DNA of 64,000 bases from assembly GCA_032768795.1 (NCBI GenBank), contig CP136490.1, positions 1,674,001 to 1,738,000 on the forward strand, in the 5' to 3' direction. Under the pieces are notes generated by a model. That model searched no databases, was not told the origin of the DNA, and saw only the letters and a program-made list of their open reading frames with translations. The position numbers and the translations under genes were made by a program. This document shows, in pieces, positions 52,276 to 63,011 of the stretch. Within the stretch, counting starts at the first letter, position 1. Every line of letters begins with the position of its first letter. Source of the stretch: Tremella fuciformis (lineage: Eukaryota; Basidiomycota; Tremellomycetes; Tremellales; Tremellaceae).

Positions 52276-54578
52276 ATGTCGTTCTTCCACCTCGCCACCA
52301 CCTTGGCCCTCTCCTCGCTCGCCCTCCTGCCCTCCGCCCGCGCCGATACATCCTATGCCATCTCCCCTTCGTCCTACCCCGACCTCTGTCTCGCCCCCAG
52401 CGGCGAGACGGACGGGTCCAAGCTGGTACTGGCAGACTGTGATACCGCCGACAACATCGCCTTCACCCTCTCGGGCTCGACACTCGTCAATACCGAGACC
52501 AACATGTGCATCGACGTGACCGACGGCGGCGACTGGAGCGGGAACAAGCTTCAGTTCTGGGAGTGCTTCAGCGGCAACACCAACCAGGAGTGGGGGCTCT
52601 CGGGCAACTCGATCACCTGGAATGGCATGTGCATGGATCTTACAGACGGCAACGGCGCCGTCGGAACAAAGATCCAAATTTGGAGCTGCTTCTCCGAAAA
52701 CACCAACCAGATGTGGACCTTTACGGAGATTGAAGAGGTCGACGATGGGTCCGGTGATGACTGCGACTCGACGACCAGTGAGTACCCACGCTCCCGTCCC
52801 GGAGAAAGGATCGTCGCGATCCCGCCTTTGACGCGTCGTCAAAGGAATCAGAGCAATGCTGATCTACAGCCGTGGCATCCACCAGCACCGTCGCTGTCAC
52901 CGCTTCCGCCACCGACGCGACAGCAGCCGTGACTTCGGCGGTCACTGCAGCCTCGTCTGCCATCACCTTGGCCGTCACAGCTTCTGTCACGGCGGCTTCC
53001 AGCTCTGTGACCGACTTTTACTCGGCTTCGTCGGCCGCTTCCGCCTCGGCCTCTGCATCAGTGACCGCATCAGCAAACTCGTCCGACATCGGTGGTGAGC
53101 TCTGGGGCCACCAAAAATCCTCATCGAGCTCCGCCGACAGCTGGTCGACCGAGTCGACCACTTCCACTGACGACTGGTCTGCGACTACCTCTACTTCGTC
53201 AAAGGACAGCTGGGAGACGAGCTCGACCACCACGACTGACAGCTGGGGCTCCAGCTCGGTCACTGCGTCTGTCACCGCTTCGTCGGCTGCCGCTTCGTCT
53301 GCCTGGGGCACCACGACCGCCTCGTCCTCCTCCAGCGCCGCCAGCAGCACCAGCACTGGCGCGACGACCGTTTCTGGCATCCTTCAGACGTCGGGCACAA
53401 AGGTCGTCGACACTTCGGGCAATGAGGTCATCCTTCGTGGCCCGAACATCGGAGGCTGGCTCGTTTCCGAGGACTGGATGAACGGCATCACTGACAACTC
53501 TGGCAACGGCGACCGGTTCGCCATTGTCACTCTCGAAGGCCGATTCGGTGAGACAGAGACAGCCGCCCTGTTCAACGCGTGGTACGACAATTACATGACC
53601 ACCGATGACTTTACCCTCATCGCCAACATGGGTTTCAACTCGATCCGTCTGCCCTTTGGTTTCCGCAACCTTCAGAACGCCGACGGTTCGTGGCGCTCGG
53701 ATGCCTTTGACCGTTTGGACTGGGCCATCGCCGCCGCCAAGGCCGCAGGACTTTACGTTATCCCCGTCTTCCACATCTGGGACACCCAGCAGGAATCCTA
53801 CTCGCTCATCTCGGAGAACAGCGACGCCGGTCAGACCTCGCGTGACGCTGCCGGTGCCATCTGGAAGAAGGTCGCCGCTCACTACATTGACGAGACGGCC
53901 ATTGCCGCGTACGATGCTATCAACGAGCCAACCGGATCCTGGGGCGATCTCCTGCAGCAGGATCTGTACACCGCCATCCGATCCGTTGACGCCAACCGCA
54001 TCATCATCATGGAGTCCATCTCGACCGACCCCACGACGTACGGCTGGACCAACGTCATGTACTCGATGCACGAATACCTCATGATGGCCGGCGACTCGTC
54101 GCAGTGGTCTGGTGCTCAGAGCGACATTAACACCTGGAACGGCTACAACATTCCCACGTACATCGGCGAATTCATGGCGCACGCCGACGACGGCACCCTT
54201 TCGACCCTCCTGGACGAGGTCAACTCGAACGGTGTCTGGTGGAGCTTCTGGTCGTGGAAGACGATCAACATGGGAGGCTGGGGCATGTACAACTTCCCCT
54301 CCAACCAGGTCGACGTGCAGAACGACTCGTACGACACCATCATGTCGGCATGGAGCAACCTCGGTACCGCGTCGCAGAACACGGATATCTACTCGATGTA
54401 CAAGTCGGCAGCGGGCGGCTCGACGAGCGTCAAGAAGCGCGAGGCCGAGACTCCTGTGGAACGAACAGAGGGCGCATTCGTCAAGGTGACCGAACGCGCC
54501 GGTGAGATCCCGACCAGGCGTCTCCCTGGCTCTCACCGTCGCTCCAGGCGGTATTCGGGCCACTCGAGGAGCTTCTAA
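52276..54578 (+). CDS. Secreted GH5 beta-glucanase with N-terminal ricin-type lectin domain
   Basis: Exons 52276-52777 and 52870-54578 (736 aa). A signal peptide (MSFFHLATTLALSSLALLPS, cleavage near ARA) precedes a beta-trefoil lectin domain with QxW-like repeats (NKLQFWECFSGNTNQEWGL; TKIQIWSCFSENTNQMWTF). A ~180-residue Ser/Thr/Ala linker follows, likely heavily O-mannosylated, then a GH5 barrel beginning VILRGPNIGGWLVSEDWM. The acid/base Glu is in AAYDAINEPTGS (about residue 520) and the nucleophile Glu in PTYIGEFMAH (about 601). The very C-terminus is unusually basic (RRSRRYSGHSRSF). Homologous fungal enzymes are exo-beta-1,3-glucanases acting on the wall. The 92-nt intron lies exactly between lectin and linker. 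Confidence 0.9.
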
Positions 54579-54865
54579 AGAATAGGAGAACGGGCGGCAG
54601 GCGGCCGCTAGATATCGATTGGTACGGTGTACCAGTCTCCGACACCCCTGGGACACTCGAGCTGGCTCGATACCTCCCCTTCTCTCATCTTTCTCATCTG
54701 GGATGACCTGCAAAGGTCTTATTGTATAACTTCGAGAGCATCAGCAGCTTGACGCCGCTCGCTCTACCGTGCACCTGCACCTGCACTCGCGCCCGCCACT
54801 GCCTCATGGGCCTGCTCTTGATGGGCAGCCGGGCGCGAGTGCACGCACACACATGCATCAATCTC

Positions 54866-54896
<31 letters not shown>

Positions 54897-55651
54897 AACA
54901 TGCATTGCGATCTGCCCAATCAATAAGCATTGCCAGGCTGGCTCGGTTTCGTAAGAAAACCGTAAGCCGCCACGCCACATTGGCACACAATCACAATTGG
55001 CAGTGGCCACCAACGATCGGCGCCCGTCGGATGGGCCAAGCCGTGTTTGCGACCCCGCTGAACGTTCTTGGCTCTTGACATGTTCCGCATGTTGGACACA
55101 GGGGGATATGCGCCGTGTCATGGAGCGCTTGGCGGCCGGCCGAGATCGCTCGCTGGCCGGCGATGGCGGTCAGTGGGGCGGGCGACAAGGTGTGCCGTAC
55201 GGTCCTGTCCTCTGTGATGTCGACTGAGACAACTGATGGGCTGGTCTGGCCTACTGTATGGAGGAAGGGCAGGGTGTTGATTTGCGCTTTGACCTTGACC
55301 TCTACTGACTTGTCTTCCTCTCTTCTCTGTAGCCATCGACCACTCGAGGGATGGTACGGCGTAGCGAGGTGTAGTGAGCGGAACATCGACACTCACATTG
55401 AGCAACGACTCCGAGCACAGAAGAACAGCACGGACGCAAGTGGAATACGATACGAGCGCCTGTCTCACCGGCCGATCATTGCTTGCCCGCCTTCGTCCGC
55501 CTCGGTGTCTCAGTCTGACACCATCAACACAACACCGCATCAATCCATCCCAGGCATATACTGTACGCTCTGACTCGGACTGGAGGTACCAATAAGGCCC
55601 GACCCCTCGATCGCCGCCCCTCCTCCAAACCCATCGTGTCAGCCCAATACA
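54579..55651. promoter_or_regulatory. Intergenic region between the two glucanase genes
   Basis: About 1.07 kb between same-strand genes, presumably the GH5 3' UTR and the GH128 promoter. It holds the TCATCG repeat listed separately, a CACCTGCACCTGCAC run near 54771, and otherwise no recognised element. Confidence 0.4.
54866..54895. repeat. Hexanucleotide microsatellite (TCATCG)5
   Basis: Five exact copies of TCATCG in non-coding DNA. The same unit also forms Ser/Ser or Asp/Glu-type runs in coding sequence elsewhere in the window. Confidence 0.85.
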
Positions 55652-56985
55652 ATGCGACCCCTATCGACCCTCGTCCTGGCCGCGCCGCTCGTCGCCCCTG
55701 CACTGGCACACGCGGGCCACTCCAACTCGCGCTGGAGCTCGCGCGGCCATCGACAAAACGACCTCCTGCTGTCGGACCGATCCCTGCGCGACCTCCACGC
55801 CGGCAGTGTCGAAGCGCGCCTGGCACGCCGGGGCGCAGGCAAGCAGCTCGCGCGCCGCGCGGCGGTCACGCAGTGTCGCGCAAAGGGCAGTAAAGTGACC
55901 CTCTCCGCTGCTCTCTCCGGCGCGACCTCGAGTGCGGCTGCGTCAGCAGCGTCAGCGAGCAGCACGGCTTCGACATCGGCGGCGAGTTCCTCGACTGCCA
56001 GTGCGGCCGCTGCGACGAGCTCGGCTGCGTCGGGCATCAGCGTCAGCGTCGGGGTGCAGGTGGGCGGCAGCAGCGCCAGTAGCAGTAGCAGTAGTGGCAC
56101 GACGCCGAATGGGATCAAGGCGGGCATCAGCGGCGGGGACGCGTACGACTATGTCAAAGACCACATCGGGTGGTGGTATGGTGAGCCCATACATCGCTCG
56201 CTGGGCGGTGCAAGTGGAAAGCTGACGACGTCGTAGACTGGTCTGCCGACCCGTCTGGCCACTCCGGCTCGCCCGTCGCGGTGCCCATGCTCTGGGGCGC
56301 CGGGACAGTCGACGCGACCGACGCCTCGCGCCTCGCGGCGTTCAAGGCGATCTCGTCCCCGCCAGCATACATCATCGGCTTTGAGGAGCCCGACTGCTCG
56401 ACGGCCGGCAGCGCAAATATAGACGTGGGCACCGCCGCGGGCATCTGGAACGCGTACGTAGCGCCGCTCGGCGCGGCCGGCAGCGTGCTGGTCTCGCCGA
56501 GCATGTGCCACCAGGCCGCGGAGAGCGGGTGGCTGCAGCCGTTTGCGGAGCAGATCACGCGCGCGTGGGACGTGACGAACCTGCACATCAACAAGAACTC
56601 GGCGGACGGGATCAACGCGGACTTGGACCATTATTGGAATACCTACGGCAAGCCGATGTGGATCACAGAGGTGAGCCGGGCGCCGGGCGAGCATTGATGT
56701 AGCGCTCATCAGTTAGTTCGCCTGCGTCGACGACTCGACCGGCTTTGTGCCGTGTACCGACCAGGACGAGATCGACGCGTTCATCCAGACTGCCGTGGGC
56801 ATCTTCGAGTCCGACTCGCGCGTCGCAGCGTACGCATATAGCAACGGTGCGGGCCTGGGGGACGTATGGCCCATGATGAGCAACGGGCAACTGAGGTACG
56901 CCGCCCCTTGCACCGCTAAAGCGGCCAGCTGATGGGCAGTGCGAGTGGACAGACATATTTGAACGCCATCAGCGCCTATCATTGA
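55652..56985 (+). CDS. Secreted GH128-type glucanase (Asl1-like glycoside hydrolase core)
   Basis: Exons 55652-56180, 56237-56670, 56717-56895, 56940-56985 (395 aa). A signal peptide (RPLSTLVLAAPLVAPALAHA) and an Arg-rich propeptide-like stretch ending LARRGAGKQLARR (dibasic sites) lead into a Ser/Ala linker. The catalytic domain starts near AYDYVKDHIGWWYDWSADP and includes VPMLWG, PAYIIGFEEPDCS, WLQPFAEQ, LHINKNSADG, YGKPMWITEFAC (Glu before Phe-Ala-Cys) and ends GQLSASGQTYLNAISAYH. These are the features of the Glyco_hydro_cc/GH128 family of fungal beta-1,3-glucanases. The FEEPD and WITEF glutamates are the likely catalytic pair. Tandem with the GH5 gene, it suggests a small wall-remodelling neighbourhood. 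Confidence 0.87.
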
Positions 56986-57097
56986 GCCCACCAGACAACA
57001 TAGGCAAGTACATGAGCGGCGATGAGACTATGAGAGCTGTCAGATACCCTGCTGTGGATACCCGTCGATGTATACCCGTGTTTCGTGATTTGTGGAT

Positions 57098-58414
57098 TCA
57101 CCACCGGCGGATCGCCCCTGGACCACGCCGTCTCACGGCCAGTGCCGCCAGGAGTCCTGCTAGGATCCCGCCCATGTGACCAGCAGAGTCGGTGCCAGAG
57201 TACGGCCTGTACACTGCAGAGTATGCGTCGTACTGCTGTCAATTCCTGGTTCGTCCATCCGTCAGAGATACGCACAGCGAAGATGCCTCCGACCAGGAGC
57301 CACGCAGGCATGGGAACGATGAAGAACAGTAGAAACGTCGTGTTGGGGAACAAGGCTCCGTAGAAGGCTAGACTCGTCAGCTAGGGTCGAGAAGCTGGTA
57401 GCTGTACAGACCCAGCGACGCGTATATGGCGCCAGAGGCGCCCTCGGATCCGACCGACCTGTTGTTCCTATAGCGGTTCCACGCGAGAGAAGTCAGGGCG
57501 GCAAAGAGACCCCCTTCAAGTCAGCTTGCGCCTCGCAGCATTGTAGCAGCTGACCGCCGAGATACAAGCCAAGAAACGCCGACGACCCCACCAGCCTGCT
57601 TGTCAGTTTAACCTCGAGGATTGGTGAGGAAGACGCACGAAGCAGCGGCCGGGGCGACAAAGTACAGCCCGAGACAGTTGACAAGGATGTGCTGTCCGCT
57701 TGAATGGGAAAACGACGACGTGATGAGCGTCCACAATCTGCCAGCCATGATGTTCGGCTCGTTCAGCACAAAGTTCTTCAGCATAAAGTGGTACAGTCCG
57801 GGATCGTGGAAGCGTTGCTATCCGTCAGCTTGACTCGCGAGCCGCTGAGAGAGCTGACATAAGAGGAGATGGCGTATTGCCACAGTAGGAACACGGCGAC
57901 ATTGAGGCCAATGATGCCGTAGATCTGACATGTCAACGCCGGTTTCGCTGGTGACGCAGGCAGGACGCACGATGGTCATGACTGGTAGCCGATCTATACG
58001 CCTTCTTAAATCTCTGAACCACCCTCCTGTTCCTCTTGGCGGTTGGCCGCCGTATCCGCCTGTGTTCTTGGGGAAATAGGTGTCTCGGATCAGTGTCCGC
58101 GAGGTCTGACGGAAGGGAGCGCGAGAGGAGGATGAGAAGGAGCGGGAGCCTAGCGCTCTTGTGAGAGGCAAGGTGGAAGGTTGAGAAGTGCGAGTAGGAG
58201 GAGGGAGTCGGAAGCTGTGGGATGATGTTGCTGCGCTCGCATCGAAGGGTCTTATAGAGGTGTGTAAGGCCGCGAGGCGCGGTATCGTGTGCGACAGAAG
58301 AGCTCGCGGCGGTGAAGGTGGTGGCGAGAGGGCGAGACGCTTCATGCTGCCTGCGGCGTGGACGCGAGGTAGCTGCATGGCTGGTAGGAGCCCGATCGAT
58401 AGTCTGAGCGACAT
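57098..58414 (-). CDS. PCP1: Mitochondrial rhomboid protease (Pcp1/PARL-like)
   Basis: Seven exons, right to left: 58414-57983, 57924-57859, 57817-57639, 57598-57555, 57513-57412, 57367-57276, 57235-57098 (350 aa). All phases are consistent. Introns are 40-58 nt. The N-terminal ~140 residues are Ser/Arg-rich like a mitochondrial presequence (RALGSRSFSSSSRAPFRQTS). The rhomboid core then follows: IYGIIGLNVAVFLLWQYAI, WTLITSSFSHSSGQHILVN, SEGASGAIYASLAFYG with catalytic Ser at about 267, and DSAGHMGGILAG with catalytic His at about 325. The role in yeast is cleavage of Ccp1 and Mgm1 in the inner membrane. No reading frame longer than one exon shows the rhomboid motifs together, so it is easily missed. 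Confidence 0.9.
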
Positions 58415-59352
58415 GATGAGGGGAGTGACAATGATACAGTGAGTGCAGGAAATCGAAAGGGAAGTCAGTCGTCAGAGGTGGAGGTGGCAGTGGCGTGGCG
58501 ACCCCGGCTTGCGCACGTCCCTCACGCCGAGAGCTCACTGCTACTAGAGGGACTTGGGAGTCTAGGGGAAGCAGGATGATAAACATGCGCTGTCCCTTCT
58601 GCATGGCAGAGCACTGAAGTGGCAGATGATGCGAGAAATACTCAATCACCAATATCGTCGGCACAGACAAGCGGCCTTTCCTTCACCACTCCCGACTGAG
58701 TTCTTAGGAGGCACTGTTCTGCATGAGGAGCTGGGTAGCGCACAGTGCTGGGAGTGTCACTGATGTTTCAGAAGCGTGTGTCGTACCCATGACTTCTCGC
58801 ATCTTCGACCAAGCTCGTTGTCGAACTGACAACACCGAGGCGTGTTTGTCAGCTGGACTGATCATAAATACACCATCAATAGTGGCTGATTCATCGTGAG
58901 CGAAGAAATGCAGTTGCTTCCGAGTGCTTCTCTCGGCAGGTCGTAGGAGGTCTCTGGGAGACATGACCAACGACCGAGAGGAAGCTCGGTCAGAGCGACT
59001 TGATTGATAACATCGCATCGGTCGACCGCGAGCTCAGAGTAGTGGTGACAGCCATCGAGAGGCTTGCAACGAGCATGCTTTAGCGACCGGCAGGACCCTA
59101 TGCACGGCTAGTGATACCGTGTAGACCGCCGGGCTCGGTCACTGGAGTCCACATGTCAGGATACAGGACGGTGTCGATCTTGGCATGTGTCAGGAACGGC
59201 ACGGAGCACGGAGGGTTTCTAATCGCTGAACACCTCGGTCGCGAGAAGACCGAGCAGAGACCGGCGGTGACGTACTGTCCCGTGTCATATAAAGTCTGGC
59301 AGAGTTACAACGCAGCACCGACCACTTCTCCCCCGTTCACCTCCCGCACACC
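58415..59352. promoter_or_regulatory. Divergent region between the rhomboid and NmrA-like genes
   Basis: About 940 bases. The right end contains a TATA element for the NmrA-like gene. Nothing else was recognised. Confidence 0.4.
59288..59293 (+). promoter_or_regulatory. TATA box of the NmrA-like gene
   Basis: TATAAA within GTCATATAAAGTC, 65 bases upstream of the ATG at 59353, nearly the same spacing as at the catalase-like gene. Confidence 0.55.
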
Positions 59353-60438
59353 ATGTCCTCCTCCCCGCACATCCTCATCGTCGGCGCCACGGGCAAGCAG
59401 GGCGGCCAAGCCGCTTCCGCCGTCCTAGCCGCGAAAAACACCACCGACGCCGGGCTGCAACTGCGGTTCGTCACGCGCAACGTAGAGTCGCCTGCGGCTC
59501 GTGCCCTCGTGTCCAAAGGCGCCGAAGCAGTCAAGGCCGACCTGCTCGACAAGCCGTCGCTCGTCAAGGCGCTGCAGGGCATCGATAGGGCGTTCCTCGT
59601 CACGGATGCCGGGGCCGGCGAGGACAAGGAGCGCACACAGGGGATCACATTTGTCGACGCGGCCAAGGATGCGGGCGTCAAGCATGTGGTGTTCACGAGT
59701 GTGGCCTCGGCGGACGAGGCGGACAAGGTGCCGCATTTCAGATCGAAGTATCAGGTATGTTGGATCGGCGCCCCGGGAGATGCGGGGAGATGCGGGGAGA
59801 GGCTGATATGGGTAAGGTCGAGCAGCACCTGCAAGCGTCCGGTCTGTCGTATACGATCCTTCGCCCCGTCGCTTTCATGGTGAGTCGCTGCCTCTCTCTC
59901 CGGGCGGCGGGGAGGACGGCGAAAGGGGCTAGAGGCAGAAGGCTGACGCTGCAGGACAACATCCCCGTCAAGCCGGGATTCGGGCGGTTCATGTTTGGCG
60001 GCCTGTTCTACTCGGCTCTCGGGTGGAACAAATGCCACCTGATAGCATGTGAAGATATCGGCGTCTTCGCCGGCAAGGCGCTGCTGGACCCGACAAACTC
60101 CCTCTTCAACAACAAAACGATCAACCTCTCGGCGGGCAAGTACGGCCTGGACGAGTACGCACAGGCAATCAAGGCTACTCAAGGCCACGATCCCTGGTTT
60201 GCGCGATATCTCACCCGCGGGATAAGGTCGATCCTTCCTTACGACTTTAAGCAGATGATGATCTGTGAGTGTCCTCCTTCACTCTATCATGTCGCACATC
60301 CGCGCAGACGCCAGCCATTCTGAGTGCTGATTCCCAGTCCTGGATACCAAAGGTTATCCCGACATTGACGTCGATGCTCTTCGCCGTATTCATCCGAAGC
60401 TTCTATCGCTGGAGGACTACTTCCGCAAAAACAGCTAG
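59353..60438 (+). CDS. NmrA-like NAD(P)-binding protein
   Basis: Exons 59353-59754, 59817-59879, 59955-60264, 60338-60438 (291 aa). The N-terminal Rossmann motif ILIVGATGKQGG (GxxGxxG, residues 11-17) is followed by LRFVTRNVES, ADLLDKPSLVKALQGIDRAFLVTD and VKHVVFTSVASADEA. The second exon (63 nt) gives VEQHLQASGLSYTILRPVAFM. The C-terminal part (CEDIGVFAGKALLDP, NKTINLSAGKYGLDEY) is the usual substrate-cap side of atypical short-chain dehydrogenases of the NmrA group. It could be a redox sensor or a quinone/NADPH-dependent reductase. Intron 59880-59954 (75 nt) is stop-free and in frame, and intron 59755-59816 holds a 10-bp tandem repeat. Confidence 0.85.
59775..59800. repeat. Tandem repeat, unit GGGAGATGCG, inside an intron
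   Basis: Two exact copies (59775-59784, 59785-59794) and a partial third within the first intron of the NmrA-like gene. Confidence 0.75.
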
Positions 60439-60976
60439 GGAAGCAGCGGCGTATCTTCCAATTCGTCCGTGTGCAGCATACCTTGGGGCAGTACGGCTGC
60501 TGTATGTATGTATGAGCTGTGTGAGAGAAGCTTAGGACCGAGGATCGACTATTGTCACTGTATGGAAGGGCGTTCCATACGTGAGGCGTTCAAGCGCGAA
60601 AGTAGGCCCTCCCCTTCCTTCCACGAGTGATCATACTCGCTGTTGCCGCACGCAAGCACATAGGGCCCGGCGAATGCCGATATCATTTGTGAATGTGCAT
60701 TCCGAAGGTGGCGATCAGCGGCGCACGGACTTGTTCTTCCGCCACACCGCCTGATTCCAGCTGCTCTCGCTGCTTTTACCTTCAAACGCACCCTACCTGA
60801 TGCATGCGTTGCTCATGGACGTGTCCCAATTATCAGAGATCATAATATGAATGACATCCACATGCTCCGGCCTCGCAAGCAGAGCTTGAAAGCGGAAAAT
60901 GGCGCAAATTCTATTGAATGGTGTTTTTCGTCAGATCAAAGTCCGGCTCTCCGTCTCCTCCTTCCCTCTCTGCTGT
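60439..60976. other. Convergent intergenic region NmrA-like / MFS transporter
   Basis: About 540 bases; presumably the two 3' UTRs. No supported gene. Confidence 0.4.
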
Positions 60977-63011
60977 TCACAGAGCAGCGTGCGCTCCTCC
61001 TGCGCCGCCTAAAGCGTTCATATTGTGGTTACGTATGAAAGCGCCGAAGACGAGGGCTATAGCAAGTGCAATGAAGAGGGGAATGATCGAGCGAGTGATA
61101 GCGATGATGTAGGCATCGATGACACCCTGTCGGAGGTCTTCGGCGATGGTGTAAATGGCCGAAGTGCTCTGTCGGACAACCTCGAACGGCGCGTCAGGGG
61201 CGAGGAGCGGGATCTCTCGGTTGAGGTAGACCGACTCGACAGTGTTGACGATACCGATTCCCAAGGCTGAACCGGTGAGCTGGAAGAAGGACAGGATACC
61301 GGTCGCTTGGGCGATGAGGTTGGGGGTCTTGGCGTACTCTGCCTGGACGGCGATAATGGGCATCTGGAAGCCAAGACCGATACCCATGCCAGCCAAGATT
61401 TGGTAGCCGATAATCTTGGCATTGGCCGTGTCGAACTTCAAGGTGTAGAAGAGGGCGTAGCCAACGATACCGATGGGCGGGGCGATGATGAGGAAGGGGT
61501 AGTATCGTCCGAACTTGGTCGTCACGCCGCCGGCAATGAAGATGCCGATACAGACCATCACCATGAAGGGCTTGGAGATCAGCATGATGGTGAAGGGGGC
61601 CATAGTCAAGACTCACAATGATGTCGATACCGGACTTCTCGGGCGAGTGGCCGCGACCTGCCTGGTAGAACAGAGGGAGCTAAGAGTCAGTGGCAGTCTG
61701 GGAATGATCGGGGCAGAAGCGTACCTGGTAGACACCGCCCAACATGGCCATGGCGTAGAAGAACATGGCGACTGCCGAAGCCCATTCCGTGCGGTTCGAG
61801 ATGAGAACACGGGGGATAAGGGCATACTGGTTCCTGTAGTACTCCCAGCCAACGAAGACGGGGATGAGACCGCCACCGAGGACGAAGAGCAGGATGATGC
61901 GCCAGCCTACAGTCAGCCCCACTCCATGCCGGGTGAATTTTGACTCACTGCCCCAAGCGTACTCGTTGCCACCCCATTGGAGGGCGAGGAGCAGGCAGGT
62001 GACGAGGCAGAAGATGAGCACGGTGCCAACCCAGTCCATCTTGAGGAGACCGCGCCAGCCGGCGGGGAAGCCTTCGCGCTTCTCAGGGGGACGAGCGGGG
62101 AGGAGGAAGAGGACGGCGGCGGCGGCAACACCACCGAAAGGCAGGTTGATCCAGAAGCACCTGCGCGTCAGCGGGGGAGGGTGCATGGTGAACAGACGTA
62201 CCATCGCCAAGACACACGCTGGGTGAACACACCACCGAGAAGGGGACCGACCACGGACGAAATGACGAAGACGATACTGGGCTATCAGCAGGGTGTTTGT
62301 CTCGCGGAAAGGACCGCTCACCCGAACGCCGACATGAAGGCCGCTCGTTGTTCTACTCGAGTGACGGTAGCAATGATAGCAAGACACGACACGAACATGC
62401 CGCTCGACCCGATACCCTGGACGGCACGGGCGAAGATGAGGAGGTTCATCGAGTGGGAGACGGCGCAGAGCAGACTGCCGAGCTCGAAGAAGAAGATGGC
62501 ACCGAGCAGCATCCACTTGGCCTTGAGCACGGTCAGGAGCTGGCCGACGAGGAGGATAAGACCACATTGAGTCACTGGGAGTCAGCTCTGTCGATGGTCG
62601 ATGTGGTCGGCAGGGGGTAGCTCACGGAAGTAAGAGGTGACGATCCATGCGACCTGGTCGAAAGCGTTGAAGTTGGACACGATGACGGGGATGGCCGTGG
62701 AGACGATGGACTGGTCCAATGCGAACATCTGCCTGTCAGCTTCATCTTCGGCCGTACAGTCGTAGCCGCTGTCGACTCACAAAGATGGCCAACATCATGG
62801 AGAGGAAGACGAGGTAGAGCCTGGCTCCTGTGAGGAGACCCGACTCATCGTGCTCTGGCGCAACGGGCTTGTCGCCACCTGCGCTCGATGTCTTTTCGAT
62901 GTCATTGGGGATGGTGGGTGCGCTAGCGCGGCTGGCCTTGGATGCGCTGCGCTGGAGCTGGACCTCTTCGTTGGACTCTTCCGCGACAAAGGTCGGGACG
63001 GACGAGTCCAT
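60977..63011 (-). CDS. Major facilitator superfamily exporter, DHA2 (14-TM drug:H+ antiporter) family
   Basis: Eight exons, right to left: 63011-62781, 62728-62626, 62574-62322, 62276-62202, 62160-61949, 61906-61725, 61679-61617, 61570-60977 (570 aa). A ~60-residue cytosolic N-terminus precedes the first span ([20 protein letters not shown]). Family motifs seen are [13 protein letters not shown] (motif D1), [27 protein letters not shown], the antiporter-type [28 protein letters not shown] (motif C region), and later spans such as [20 protein letters not shown] and [14 protein letters not shown]. It resembles fungal toxin or drug efflux pumps of the plasma membrane; the substrate is unknown. 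Intron 61907-61948 is a stop-free 42-mer within a membrane-loop codon (AWG/SW). Confidence 0.9.

Noticed and set aside
51782..52519. 245-codon frame upstream of and into the GH5 gene
   Set aside because: It overlaps the GH5 signal-peptide exon in another frame and is a Ser/Pro/Thr shadow of pyrimidine-rich leader.
53199..54713. 504-codon minus-strand frame
   Set aside because: Exactly antisense to the GH5 catalytic domain; a product of strong third-position GC bias. No domain seen.
54866..54895. Telomere-like or CRISPR-like repeat
   Set aside because: (TCATCG)5 is a simple microsatellite without spacers.
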